A stretch of 64,000 nucleotides of DNA from Neofusicoccum parvum. Lineage: Eukaryota > Ascomycota > Dothideomycetes > Botryosphaeriales > Botryosphaeriaceae. The DNA lies in NCBI GenBank assembly GCA_020912385.1, contig CP087221.1:930001-994000 (forward strand), written 5' to 3'. The position numbers and the translations under genes are program-made. Of the stretch, positions 19,940-30,844 are shown piece by piece (the first letter of the stretch is position 1; the number at the start of each line of letters is the position of its first letter). The notes beneath the pieces were generated by a model. It worked only from the letters and a program-made list of their open reading frames with translations. It was not told the origin of the DNA and made no database searches.

Positions 19940-22318
19940 TCTTCAAGCTGCGCGCGTGTTCCGCCCGGGGTGTCGATGGATGCAGCCCGAGGGTGTCATG
20001 AACATGGAAGCAGGCTGCACTGGACCGAGATAACGTGACTCCAAGCGATACTCCTCGGGGTCACTGAAGCGGACGTAGGCGAAAACTCTTGCTTTCGATT
20101 GAGAGCTACGGATCGTATACGGCTGACAGGCTGTGAGGGGTTCTTGGTGATGTGGGGATCCTGTTCCGCACGTGCACCGTGTCACGCAGCGCGACCTGTG
20201 TGTGGCCTCGCGCGACGAGCAGAGCCTAGACCAGCCACGGAACCCACGGGCTCGCGTCCAGAGCGGGAACTGCGGGCGAGAGTTGCGATCAACTGAGCCC
20301 CGAGTCCGGGGCGCGGAGACGTGAGGTGTCCGAGGCTCGATGGGGTGCCGTGAGGAGGAGGAAAGTTCGGCGCGTCGCAATCGTCGAAATGTTTCAGGAG
20401 GACGAAATGGGCGCGTGGATGACTCAGCCGTCAGCACACGGTCACGGGACTACGTGTACTGTTCCTGTGGTAGGAGATTCGACGCCGAACAGAAAAGTGC
20501 GAAGCAAGTCCAAATACGCAATTCCGATAGCAGGTGTCAATGGTGTCCAGTCATGGAAGATGCCCAGAGGCACGCAAATCTGAATTCCGGCTCTGAATCT
20601 ACAATCACTGAGAGCAATTCTCGTGCTTGATTTCATGGGTGCGACAGAATGCTTTCTCGGCAAGGCATTGCAAGCAGTAGTCCACCGAGATATCACCCGG
20701 AGATGCTTACCGTACCACACGTCTTTACTGCACGTATGTACATTTCTCGGTCATTTTTCTCACGTCTCCAGGGCTGCATGAGAAGTAGCATTGCTGCGAA
20801 AAAAATCATCTCCAAAAGCTTCTTCACCCGGATTGACTGAAGTAGATTGAATTGGAAATCTTCCTCAACGTCTTCATGATTTAAAAGAAGGCCAGTTCCT
20901 ACTCGTCCGAAGTCTGCTCTTATCGCTAAACCGGAGCAGACGAGCGGTGATGTCCATGAGACATTGGATCTGCCCCAGACAAACTTCGCATAAACTACCG
21001 TCCGTTTCCGTCTAGGCTTCATCATCAGTTCAACACCCTCATTAACCATGGCATATTCCGTGATGGAGAGCTGGAAGGGGGGTTTGAACAATTTGAAACA
21101 GGACCATCAGAGCAGTGCTGCGGACGATTCATCACTTCCCTAAGATCCAAGAAAGCAGCAGGTCTTCCCCCACCCACCAATCCCCTCTCCAGACAAAAAA
21201 GAAGCAACCGCACGGAGAATGCTCCGGCCAGCCGGGTAGCCGCACGCGACGGCCACGGAAAGGCCCGCACCTCCCTCGCTTCACCCTGAACGATCTCCCC
21301 TCCTCCACCGGTCAGCGCCCGTCATCTCGCTTGGCATCCTCGAATCTCTCCGTCCAAACGCGCCTCGCAGCAGATCAAACGCCCTCCCAGGGAGCCGGCG
21401 AGCATCCCCAGAGGCGAAAGGGAGCGGAAAATATCATTCGAGCGATCTGCCTCCTAGGGCTGTCGGATATCTGATTGATCTGCGAGTTTCAAACCCTACG
21501 GGCGCCCTTGCGGCCCTCCCCTCCCCTCCCCCTCAATATCTCGTCGTCCTATTGACGAAATTGCCGCGAACGGTCCGTAAACCCGCGCGTCTGATTGGCC
21601 GAGCCCCGTCGGGATTGCGTAAAAAAACACGACTCCAGACGCGAATGCGAAGAAAAAAAAATAGAATAGAAGGGGACGTCGGTTCACGCCTTCCGGCCGC
21701 CCCGGGCACCAGAGAAAAAAAGACCTTGCGACGACCCCGGATACGCACGGGATTTCTTATATGAAGGGGACCGGGGGAACGTCGACGCGTGGCCGCCGCA
21801 GCCGGAGAATCTTAGATGTGGCGGGCGGAATGGGTGGCAGTGGCGCACCCTCGCTCGTAAGACGTGTCGCCAACACGAGCCTCGCTTCTGGGCGTGTGTG
21901 TTCGTTCCGGCGGCGGGCTGCTGCGCTAAGTGGGAAAGTGGGATGGGCCAACGGCCTGCCAAGTGCTCGCCAACAGGTGCTTCCAGGGAGTGCTAGATTG
22001 CGGGGTCGGTGCGGCGGCTATTGCAGGAAGTGCCGCTGGAGCCGCTCCGGATCGGTTGGAAGGCGGAAGGGTGAGAGATGATGTTGTTCGTAACTTTTCT
22101 TTATTCTTGTTTTTTCTCCTTTTTGTCTATTTCTCTTTTCTTCTGAAATCGTACAGATGCTCGCTCTTTTGGGAATCGGTGAATGCTGGGGGGAAAAAAT
22201 TGGAGGAAGAAGTAGAAGGACGATGAAAAATGACAAAAACAAAAAGTCCTGATCCATGACAACGTGTGCGCACCGTCCAGCAGCCAACGCATTACCATTC
22301 GTTCCGCGCCCAGCACGC
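19940..22318. other. Intergenic region, no gene supported
   Basis: About 2.4 kb. Short open frames exist (for example 20340-20630 plus and 20693-21091 minus, the latter with one hydrophobic stretch) but none has a motif or a splice pattern that builds a longer protein. Around 22080-22200 the plus strand is T-rich. Confidence 0.45.
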
Positions 22319-23694
22319 TCACCTCAACGCCTGGAACCACGCGGCCAGATCGCGCGAGTGCTCCTTGAAGCCGTAGGTCAGGGCGTTGGCGAGGCCGATG
22401 TACTGGGTCGAGCACTGCATGATCTCCAGCCACTTGTACTGGTGGCCGGTGGCCTCGACGATGCGGTTGACGATGCCCGGCATCCACAGCACCACGTACA
22501 TGATCGGGTAGGCGTTGAGCAGCAGCATGCGCCAGATCTCGCGCTCGACGCTCTTGCTCTGCCGGCGCTTGCGCCGCCGCGGCCCGGCCGGGTTGGGCGA
22601 CGAGGGCAGCGGCGACAGCGGCGACGGCAGGCTGGCCGACGCGGTCGAGAGCCCCGTGTTGACGCCCAGCAGCTTCGATTGCGGCTTCGTCGGCGGCGGC
22701 GTCGGTGCTTGATGCGCTGTCAGTCTGGGAGGCCCGGGGCGTGCTTTCGCGCGCGGGGTGGTGCTGGGGTGGAGGATGGCGTACTGCTACCGGGAGCCGG
22801 GGCCTCCTCGTCCACCAGCATGGGCTGCGGGCTCGAGGGGTCCTTGTAGTCCTGGTTCTCGAGCCGGGTGCTGAGGTCGTGCAGGTCGCGGCCGTAGTCG
22901 TACGAGTAGGTCCGGCTGGTCTCCTGCAGGTACGAGAGCCGCTTCCGCATGTACACGAACACGTAGATGTAGATGCAGATGGTGATGATGATGATGCCGA
23001 AGCGCCAGCCGTGCCCGAGCGCGTAGCGGAGAGTCGTCTTCTCAGCCGAGATCCAGCACCAGTTCCCGCTGACCGGCTTCATCTGCTTCATGGCGACGGC
23101 GGTCGTGCCTTCAAGCTTTTTTAGCAGCATGCACTGACGACGGGCGGAGGGACGCTTACTCGTGGCCAGTGGGACGGCCCATACTGATAAGCAGATGAGG
23201 ATCTTCTTGTCGAACGACGCGTTGAGGATGTACGCCTTGAGCTTGATGGTGAGCAGTGTCACCAGCGCTATGGCCAGGATGGAGAAGTCTGCAGCCTTGC
23301 GAGCCGGTCAGTCCACAGCCTCTGCCGGTGGGATGGAGCACTGTTCTTACCTGGACAGACATCTGGCCTATCCAGCCATTGAAGGTGCACGCGCCTCCTG
23401 CGAGGAGCACGCCCTTGTTCCTGACCGCAATGGTGCCGGATATGGTATTGTTAAGAGAATTGACCCATTCTGATGGCGCTGGACGTCAGCGTCATGGACC
23501 CGATAAGAAAAGTCTGCATCAGGCGTACCGGCGAAAGTGAGATTTAAAACGAGGGCGTAGCGGAAAGACCTCTTGCCCTGCCCATAGCAGAGCCAAGAAA
23601 TGAGCACGCACGACGTGGCGAAGCACGACAGCGCGCTGCCGACCAGAGTTGGGATGGCAACTCTGGGGTCGTAGGTCATGGTGAAGTCTGGCAT
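22319..23694 (-). CDS. Git3-like G-protein-coupled receptor
   Basis: A 378-residue seven-helix receptor resembling the fungal Git3/cAMP-receptor-like class, which signals nutrient state through a G alpha subunit to cAMP. Exons are 23529-23694, 23351-23469, 23160-23295, 22791-23108 and 22319-22716. The first three introns (59, 55, 51 nt) are clear. The last (22717-22790, 74 nt) is inferred from the needed frame change and lies in the low-complexity third cytoplasmic loop. Features are an N-terminal helix ending in RYALVLNL, an extracellular Cys in GGACTFNGW, the AADFSILAIALVTLL helix, a second extracellular Cys in GNWCWI, the long IIIITICIYIYVFVYM helix, a Pro/Ser-rich loop, then REIWRMLLLNAYPIMYVVLWMPGIVNR and a last helix ending in ALTYGFKE, typical of the Git3 C-terminal domain. 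The ligand is unknown. Confidence 0.8.
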
Positions 23695-24370
23695 CGGGAG
23701 GCTGCTGCTGCTGCTGCGGGCTGAAACCCTGACCGAGGACTCCGTCTGCAGGGCCGCTGGCTCAAGGCGCGTGTGGCGTACATATCCCCGGGGAAATTGA
23801 AGAGCCCCCGCGGGCCAGAATCTTGTTCATTATCTACAGGAGCCTCCAGGAAGCTCAGCCCTGTCTTGGTCAGAGGGAGAGGCGCGGCACCGTAGATTGG
23901 CGGTAAAAGCCACTTTTATTTGGCGCACAGTTTCAAGGTGCGACTCATTTCAGGGGCTTCCTCGGCGTGAAACAGCGCACGTCGCGTGTCCCGAGAGACA
24001 AGCAATGTTTACGAGTCACCGCGCCCGCTTCGCTTGCCCAAAGAGACGAAGAGCCGCAACCGCGACTCATTGCCCTACAGCAACTGAATATAACAGCTGG
24101 ACAGACGCACGAGCACTGCCGCCCGTGATCGTCTGAGTGGTGCGGAGGGCGCGGAGATCTTTCGTAAGCTGCGTCTGCGCCACGGCTTATATGTGCCCTA
24201 CTGCTCCGGCCACACCGCCCATCACTTCAAAGAGTAGAGGGACGTCAACCAGATGCGTCCTCAGCCCTGCCCGATTCTCCCTCCTCCTTTATGCAGCGCA
24301 ATTTCTGGAAAGTTCCTCGTCCCCTGAGCTGGCCGCCAAGTGCTCAGGCTGCTCGGCAGCACCTGGATCG
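23695..24370. other. Intergenic region with short GCT repeat
   Basis: About 680 bp between two genes on the minus strand. A short (GCT)n tract lies at about 23702-23718. It should hold the receptor's promoter and the 3' end of nothing recognisable on the plus strand. No gene is supported. Confidence 0.45.
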
Positions 24371-26212
24371 TCAGTACTGCGTCTGCATCGGCTTCTCCAC
24401 CTGCGGGTAGTCGTCGACGTTCGCATTCGGAACGACTGGATGCTTGCTGCCGTCGTGCCCAGCCACCGGCAAGGACCCGAAATCCCTCACGTACTCCCGC
24501 CTGGCCGCCTTATGGACGCGGCCGTTGATCACGATGATGTTGATGCGGTCGTGCTGCTGCAAGACCGCGATGTCGTCCAAGGGATTCCCGTCGACCAGAA
24601 TGCAGTCGGCGTAGTAGCCGGGCCGGATGCTGCCCAGCTCATGCGCCCGCATCAGCAGGGCCGCAACGCCAGCCGTTGCGGCGACGACCGCCTCGTGCGG
24701 CGTGAAACCCAGCAGTTTCACAAAATGCTCGAGGTCACGAGCGTATGTGCCGTGCGGCGTCCACTGACAGCCGCTGAGCGTCAGCAACGACGAGGAAAAT
24801 GACATCACTCCCGGCGCGAAGTGGGCTGTATAAGGCGGACACCACTCACCGCGAACCCGTAGTCCCCGCCCGGTAAGACCACTATCCCGCGTCGGTGCAT
24901 CTCTCGGAGCCCGGCCACGGCGGCGTCCAGCTCCTTCCGGTATCCCACCTTCTCGGCCTTTTCGTGGCTGTATCCGAAGGCCTCCGCGTCGTGCAGTGTC
25001 GCCACCAGCCAGTTTATGGCAGGAGCCACCGCGTGCATTGTCTTCCGCTGCTCGAGCATGTCCATCCCTGCCGTCTCGTGAGTTTCTCCGAAAGCCAATC
25101 GGCGGGCGGGGCAGCGTTTGGCGCACCTTCGTCGCTGATGTACGACGCGTGGTATATGACATCGACGCCGTGCCGCAAGCACATGGTGACCGAGTCTCTG
25201 GCGCGGGCGTGGGCGCAGAGCCTCTTGCCGTGCCTGTGCGCCTCGTCGACGCAGGCCGCCGTCTCCTCGTCGGTGAAGTAGCAATCCTGCGCAGATCTGG
25301 TTTCGGTGATCTATTTTTAGTGAGCTTTTGCGCATAACGTTGACAATCTCGGCGGGGCAGGGGACCGACCTCTTCCCCGGACATGCTGAGCTTGACGTTG
25401 TCCACACCCAGGTCGACATGACGTCTGATCACCTGCCTCATTTCCTCCGGGCCGTCGGCGTACGCCGTGATGCCGGGCACCAGGTCTCCGTCCGTCCGGG
25501 CCATCTCTTTGCCGTTGGCAAGGGACCGCGGTCCAGGAATGTCACCGGCGTTGATGGCATCGCGTATGACCACGTCGAGCCGGTCTTTGGCAGAGGCGGC
25601 GCCGAAGCACCTGACAGACCCCATCGTGTCAGCACGCGGAGAATATTTCCTGCGGGTTTTATTACTCACATGGTGTACCCAGAATCGAGAAAGCACTGTG
25701 CACTCCTCATTGTGAGCAGCACATGCTCCTCGACGCCGAGATCGCCGAGGCGGGCAAGGTCGCCACCGTTCCAGGTGAAGTGAGTGTGGGCGTCCCCCAG
25801 CCCAGACATCAGCGTTCGCCCCCTCCCCTCGAAGACGCGGACTTTGGGGTCGTTCCACAGCGCATCTCTGTTCCCGACTGTTCCGACTTCGACGATGCGC
25901 TCTCCTACAGGAGCGGTTAGTCCATCCGAATCCACGCGCATCAGATGTGAAAGGGACGTGCGTACCTTCTATGAGCACATCCCCTTTATACGGGTCCTGC
26001 CCTGTGGAGTCGAGGATGTTCACGTCCGTAAACAATATTTTGGAATCCGGATGCGTTCCCGAGATGTCATATTTTTTGGGCTGAAGGCTTGGATCGAATC
26101 TTAAAGCGTTGATGGGCTCAACATTGCGAGGAAAGCCTTTGTAAGGAGGTGGAGGCGACTCGACATCTGTCGGCCAGGATACGTCTGGCTCGTCGACACG
26201 CGCTGGAGCCAT
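24371..26212 (-). CDS. Metal-dependent amidohydrolase
   Basis: A 505-residue amidohydrolase-superfamily enzyme close to the imidazolonepropionase/prolidase-like group. Exons are 25966-26212, 25670-25904, 25370-25610, 25127-25310, 24850-25067 and 24371-24763; introns are 61, 59, 59, 59 and 86 nt. Metal-site residues appear in order: His-x-His in DAHTHFTW, a Lys in VKLSMSGEE, a His in LCAHARA, a His in IYHASYI, and an Asp in GGDYGF. The C-terminal part returns to the beta-sandwich (GYYADCILVDGNPLDDI). No signal peptide is visible. The same strand has a spurious 613-codon frame that runs through the introns; the spliced model is preferred because it keeps all metal ligands in one frame. The natural substrate cannot be told. 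It is head to head with a fumarylacetoacetate-hydrolase-family gene, 762 bp apart. Confidence 0.88.
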   Translation of the reverse strand: MAPARVDEPDVSWPTDVESPPPPYKGFPRNVEPINALRFDPSLQPKKYDISGTHPDSKILFTDVNILDSTGQDPYKGDVLIEGTHVPFTSDARGFGWTNRSCRRAHRRSRNSREQRCAVERPQSPRLRGEGANADVWAGGRPHSLHLERWRPCPPRRSRRRGACAAHNEECTVLSRFWVHHVSNKTRRKYSPRADTMGSVRCFGAASAKDRLDVVIRDAINAGDIPGPRSLANGKEMARTDGDLVPGITAYADGPEEMRQVIRRHVDLGVDNVKLSMSGEEVGPLPRRDCQRYAQKLTKNRSPKPDLRRIATSPTRRRRPASTRRTGTARGSAPTPAPETRSPCACGTASMSYTTRRTSATKVRQTLPRPPIGFRRNSRDGRDGHARAAEDNARGGSCHKLAGGDTARRGGLRIQPRKGREGGIPEGAGRRRGRAPRDAPTRDSGLTGRGLRVRGEWCPPYTAHFAPGVMSFSSSLLTLSGCQWTPHGTYARDLEHFVKLLGFTPHEAVVAATAGVAALLMRAHELGSIRPGYYADCILVDGNPLDDIAVLQQHDRINIIVINGRVHKAARREYVRDFGSLPVAGHDGSKHPVVPNANVDDYPQVEKPMQTQY

Positions 26213-26974
26213 TGGAAACCGTTGTTGCGCCCTTTTTCTTCACGGCTATCAAGTGTCGAAAGGTTGGAGACAGGTCGGAAGCCGTGTTCGGAGAAGGAGA
26301 CGGCACGGTTTTTCATCAACGGCACGTCCGACACAGCTCTTCGAATTCCCTCCGGCTTTTCGGGAGGGTATCTGCTGACATGCATTTTCGACGCCCCATA
26401 GGCTGGAGAATGTAGGGAAGAGAGACCCACTTGCCGCTGAGGAGCGGGAGTGGCGTCGATCATGCGGGGAAGGGCCACAGATAAGCCACCAGCATGTCAG
26501 CCGAAGCTTGTCGACTTCGGTCTGGTATGGCTGGTCAGGGGAGAGCCGCTAACCCGTCTTCATGCTGGACATCGAGGTCTTCTTCGGTATCTGCGTCGTT
26601 GGAAGTTGGGAAATCCTGGTATCTTCTGTCAGAGCAGGAGAACAGCGTGGCAGAGTTGCACGTCCCTTGCTGTGGTCGAAGTAAGCAGTCGTAGTACTAT
26701 TGCAGATTGGCGTGCTTTATCCAGGCATGTTGACCGGGCGAGGGAGCACTGGCAGAAGCGGGGTTGACGTTGGGTCTGAGTGGCAGGGGGGAGCGCGGCA
26801 GGACTACCCGGCGAGCGATGGCGTCAGCACCGGGGCCCCACCTTTGGCTTTGGCTTCACATCGCGACCACTCTCGGCACGCGCAAATCTCGCCGAGCGCA
26901 GACAAAACCCCGCCATGCCTTGACGGAGAAGACTCGCACCTCTCCGTACTCTGTCAGATCTGCAGCCAGCGGCA
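26213..26974. promoter_or_regulatory. Divergent promoter between two hydrolase genes
   Basis: 762 bp between the amidohydrolase start and the fumarylacetoacetate-hydrolase-family start. Open frames here are short and unconvincing. Shared control of the two hydrolases is possible from the arrangement but no site is recognised. Confidence 0.4.
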
Positions 26975-28047
26975 ATGGCCTCAGACACCACCAACTATGT
27001 GTCCTACCTGGACCCCGTCGCCCAACGCCCCCGGATTGGCCACCTCAACCTGGACGACAGCACAATCCTGCCGCTGTCTTTCCAGTCGGGAGCGCCCATT
27101 TCCGACCTCTACCAGGTGATTGAGGCCGGCGAAGAGCACATCTCCGTTGCCCAAGATGAGAACCCGTTTCCCGCCACAGCGGTCAAGATCCTGCCGCCCA
27201 TCAGCGGCCGCGACGTCCTGGCCGTGGGCAAGAACTACTTCGAGCATGCGAAGGAGTTCAACAGGTCCGGCTTCGACAGCTCGGACAAGGTCGACGTGCC
27301 CACGCATCCCGTCATCTTCACCAAGCGGGCAACCTCCATCATCGCCCACGGCGACGGCATCTACCACCACCCCGACTTTACCCAGTCACTGGACTACGAA
27401 GGCGAGATCGGCGTGATCATTGGGAAGCCCGCGTCCAGGGTGGCCACCGAGCGCGCCATGGACTACGTCTGGGGCTACACCATCATCAACGACGTCACCG
27501 CCCGGGAGCGCCAGAGAGACCACAAGCAGTTCTTCATCGGCAAGTCCGGAGACACCTTCTGCCCCATCGTGCGTCCACGTGCCTGCCGTGCCCCAATCCA
27601 GTCTAACGAGCTTTCAGGGCCCCATTGCCAAGCCGGCGAAGCACCTCCCCAGCGTCCTGCGCCTCCAGACCGTCGTCAACGGCGAGCCGCGGCAAGACGC
27701 CACCACCGACGACCTCATCTTCCCCATCCCCTTCCTGATCTCCACTCTCTCCGCAGGCCTCACGCTCCAGCCCGGAGACGTCATAGCCACCGGCACCGTA
27801 AGTTTCCCAACGCCGTCCTCCGCAGCCCACAGACCCCATCTGACTCCCTGATCCGCCCCAGCCCGCCGGCGTCGGCATCGGCAGGACGCCCCCCGTCTTC
27901 CTCCAGCCCGGCGACACCGTCAGCATCAGCGTCACCGGCCTCGGCACCCTCACCAACACCGTCACCGCCACGCCGCCCGCCCCCGTCACCCCCGCCTCCA
28001 CCCTCCCCACCCCGTGGGGAGGCGTGCCCGCGTGGGCGCGGGGGTAG
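26975..28047 (+). CDS. Fumarylacetoacetate hydrolase family protein
   Basis: A 319-residue FAH-family enzyme (acylpyruvase/oxaloacetate decarboxylase/ureidoglycolate-lyase-like group), which cleaves or decarboxylates small oxo-acids with a divalent metal. Exons are 26975-27568, 27618-27797 and 27862-28047; introns are 49 and 64 nt. Motifs are the substrate-entry VGKNYFEHAKEF, the metal-binding acidic pair in LDYEGEIGVIIG, NDVTARERQ with the third acidic ligand, FIGKSGDTFCPIGP, and the glycine-rich GDVIATGTPAGVGIG near the end (restored by splicing). The last 25 codons are unusually Pro/Thr-rich and lie in extremely C-rich DNA that switches to G-rich right after the stop codon. No targeting signal is obvious. 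Confidence 0.88.
28002..28022. repeat. Perfect 9-bp hairpin at a GC-skew switch
   Basis: The arms 28002-28010 (CCTCCCCAC) and 28014-28022 (GTGGGGAGG) are perfectly complementary around a 3-base CCC loop. It lies within the last codons of the hydrolase gene, where the plus strand changes from C-rich to G-rich. In RNA it would be a very stable stem and could act in 3'-end formation; that is inference. Confidence 0.6.
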
Positions 28048-29127
28048 GGGTAGGTGGCTGGTGCGGAGGAGGGAAGCTTGGAGGGCGTGCGGGCGGAGGT
28101 GGCGGTGGTTGGGGGCGAGGATGAAGTGGCGAGCGAGGCGGAGGTGAAGGCGTGGCCGGGGGGGGAGGGCGGAGGTGAGTGTGCTGGGGGGCGTGGGGCA
28201 TTGGTCGGTTTTGGAGGATGTGGAGGGCGTGGCCGAGGTGGTGAGGGGGAGGCTGTGAGGTGGCGGGGGTCAGTTGGACCTGGATCGGGGGCGTTAGGTG
28301 GGCATTTGCAACGGGTTGAGAAGTAGACGCATGTCGAGACTAGAGAAGAAGCGCAAGATTTCTTAAACATCAAGAAGAGATTAGTAAGAAAGGTCGAAAA
28401 CCGGTAGGAAGATGGCTCGTTTGGTTCTCACAGCAAGGTATTTCTTACTAAGATTCTTCTCCGTATAAAGGTCACAAAACACCCCGCTCCCACAAGAATA
28501 ATGCCAGCCAACTCATAAGCCTCATCATACCAACGGTTGATCTCAGGGCTTAGAAAAGAGAATTCCATGACCTGGTCATCAGGAGCCACAGAGAGCCACA
28601 GAGACCGATGACTAACTCAACTAGTGGGTGGCGGCACCCGATCTTTGAGCACGGTGTGGGTGATCAGGCGAGTAGATTACATGGAACACATAAGTCTGAC
28701 AAGTGCAAAACCTGGGAGACAGTATGCACTACCTTAATGCAGACGTCGGCTTCATTGGTGAAACTGGCATTGCTTGTGCTGTGGCGACTGATCGACATGT
28801 GATGCCATACCTCCATCATGAGGTATAAGCCACAGAATTCCGTGGTCAGCCCTCACCGCATCCTGCCGATCCTACTTTGTCCATTTTCGTAATGACCGCG
28901 ACAGTGTCCAGTAGTTATCTAAAGGCACGTTTCGTCAGGTTGAGATGCTAACTCCTCGATATATCTGAGAAAGACACAAAAGCTGATCTATGCGCATATC
29001 TTGGCATGATTTCCACAGAGCTACGATTTCACGAGGCTACGAGTGAATGGAGGGGGAAAACAAAAACAAAGATCAGAGAGTGCAACAATGTTTAGGTGAG
29101 GGGGGAAATGACGGTTGCTCCATCCTC
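28048..29127. other. G-rich tract followed by gene-free region
   Basis: From 28048 to about 28315 the plus strand is extremely G-rich with many GGG runs (potential G-quadruplexes). The rest, to 29127, has ordinary composition. No gene is supported. Confidence 0.5.
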
Positions 29128-29812
29128 CTAGCTCCCCAGAGTGTCAAAAACTTCTTCTTTCTGTTTCTTTCGTGGCTCTCTCCTTCCGCCGAAGTCCTGG
29201 TTACCCGCTTTACATTGCTCCTTGGCGGCTGCATCTTCACATGGAAGAAGAATGAAAAGCCAGTTGACTCTACCAACCAAGATCCTTGCTCGATTGAGAA
29301 GCTTGAAACGAACAGTTCGGAAGTACTCAAACCCATCCAAGTAGGTTGCCGTGGACAGAATCCGAGCTCTTCTGATTGAACAGTCTTGTTCTGACCCTCG
29401 TTCAACGTAGATGTGGATAGCACTCTTCCAATGCGATGTTAGCCGATAAACGATAGCCGGGCGACCTGGTGGTTGTCAGTGGTCCGCTCCAACCAAGAGA
29501 AATTCCTTTACCTTCGATTTCGCAGATCGGACGAAGCTTGAGCACCGCGCTCGCGGATTCTCTATCCGTGTCAAGGACGAGAACTTTCTTCGACTGCTCT
29601 GAAAAGGACCCGGCGTCACCTTTGGCGAAACCGGGAAGCTCATTCTCTGCTTGGACAATTCTTTGTGGATTGGTGTGTGGATTTTGTCCTTCATTTTCTC
29701 GTACAAGCCGCTGAAGCTCTCCGCTCACCATCAGCAGCTTCTTGTGGTGTAAACTCTTCAGATCTGCTTCTAGAAGAAAGCGCAGTAACTTGTCGTAAGT
29801 TTCATCCGCCAT
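29128..29812 (-). CDS. Hypothetical protein, two exons
   Basis: I do not recognise this protein. Exons 29512-29812 and 29128-29465 join across a 46-nt intron (29466-29511) that begins GTAAAG, has a CTGAC branch motif and ends CAG, giving a single open frame of 212 codons. The predicted product starts MADETYDKLLRFLLEADLKS, has a helical N-terminal part, a Ser/Lys-rich middle and a C-terminal part with RFKLLNRARILVGRVNWLFILLP followed by a basic tail. The frame also extends upstream to an ATG at 29860 (16 more residues). Evidence is limited to the intact splice signals and the length of the joined frame. It lies between the hydrolase and the patatin gene on the opposite strand. Confidence 0.45.
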
Positions 29813-30844
29813 AGATTTTACAACAGCGAGTGCTGAGAGTGTTACGGCGAGGATATTCAATGAAGACGAGGAAGGTCAGAAGGAGGAAAGAGTGGCTGAA
29901 GAACTCCGTGGGTGGCCCTCTTCTCATATGCTGCGGTCCGGCTGATCTGAACATCGCTAGTAGGCACATTTTCACGCGTGCCCCTCGAGGAGACCCAATC
30001 ATAGGAGTTGCCCAGTGGTATGGCGTTTACAATAAAAAGCAAAACCCTCAGCATACTAAGAGAAAAGGCAGATTAACGGGTCCGAGGTGAGAAACAGAGA
30101 AAAAAGCAAAGCACATTTTGCGGGACATGCCGCGGGATATGCCGTGGGATGGCTTGTTAGGCTGATTGAAGACTTATCGTTGTACAACAGGCTCACGATA
30201 TCTCATCTTTCGCTTCCCCGCTTGCTCTACCTTGTCAGTAACTCAGCTTTAACATGATCAGCCACAATGTATCACGGTACGCTGCAGTCCGGCTCCACGT
30301 TTTATCCCGCCAAATATAGCCCCATGTCTTATTGCTCACTTAAAAACTGCATAGTGCACTACCAAGGAGCTCGTTAGCCTTGGACTATCATCAAATAACC
30401 TCTAACTTTATAACCCTTTTCCCATCGCAGGTTTCTGCACGTTGTCGGATTATCCGTGCTTTCTCTTGTTTGGTTTGCAAACTGCGCAGCCCATCCTCAC
30501 TCTGGGCGTCCATCACAACAAGGGCTGAAACGCCATGTACTTTTCCTTTTTGTCCTGCAGATCTATCTTTATATAGTTTTGGTTCAAAAAGAAAGTTTGG
30601 AGAAGTTCGTAGTACACTGCTAAGACATTAAGCCACATCTGCAGTTCATTTTCTGCGCGTGCATTGTAGCCGATCTCTTAGGGATGGAATTCAGCCTCGT
30701 GCCAGTAAAGACAGCCCACGTCAGCACTTAAGGCAGCTCGAGGGCAGTGCAGTCTGCCCAAAGCCCGTCTATGCTGCTCTGGTAGAAGCTTCTACTTCAC
30801 GGTTCATCTTGGAAAATATCCATAAACCCGACGACAGTAGAGAG
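29813..30844. other. Intergenic region upstream of patatin gene
   Basis: About 1 kb, moderately AT-rich between 30090 and 30660. No gene or RNA is recognised. It should hold the promoter of the patatin gene. Confidence 0.45.

Noticed and set aside
24371..26212. A single 613-codon open frame on the minus strand covering the whole amidohydrolase locus
   Set aside because: It reads through introns; the stretches between real exons are Arg/Ser-rich nonsense and the metal ligands fall in other frames. The six-exon model restores all ligands.
27603..28373. Minus-strand open frame of 256 codons, Pro- and Ser-rich
   Set aside because: Produced by the extreme GC skew; overlaps the end of the FAH-family gene and has no motif.
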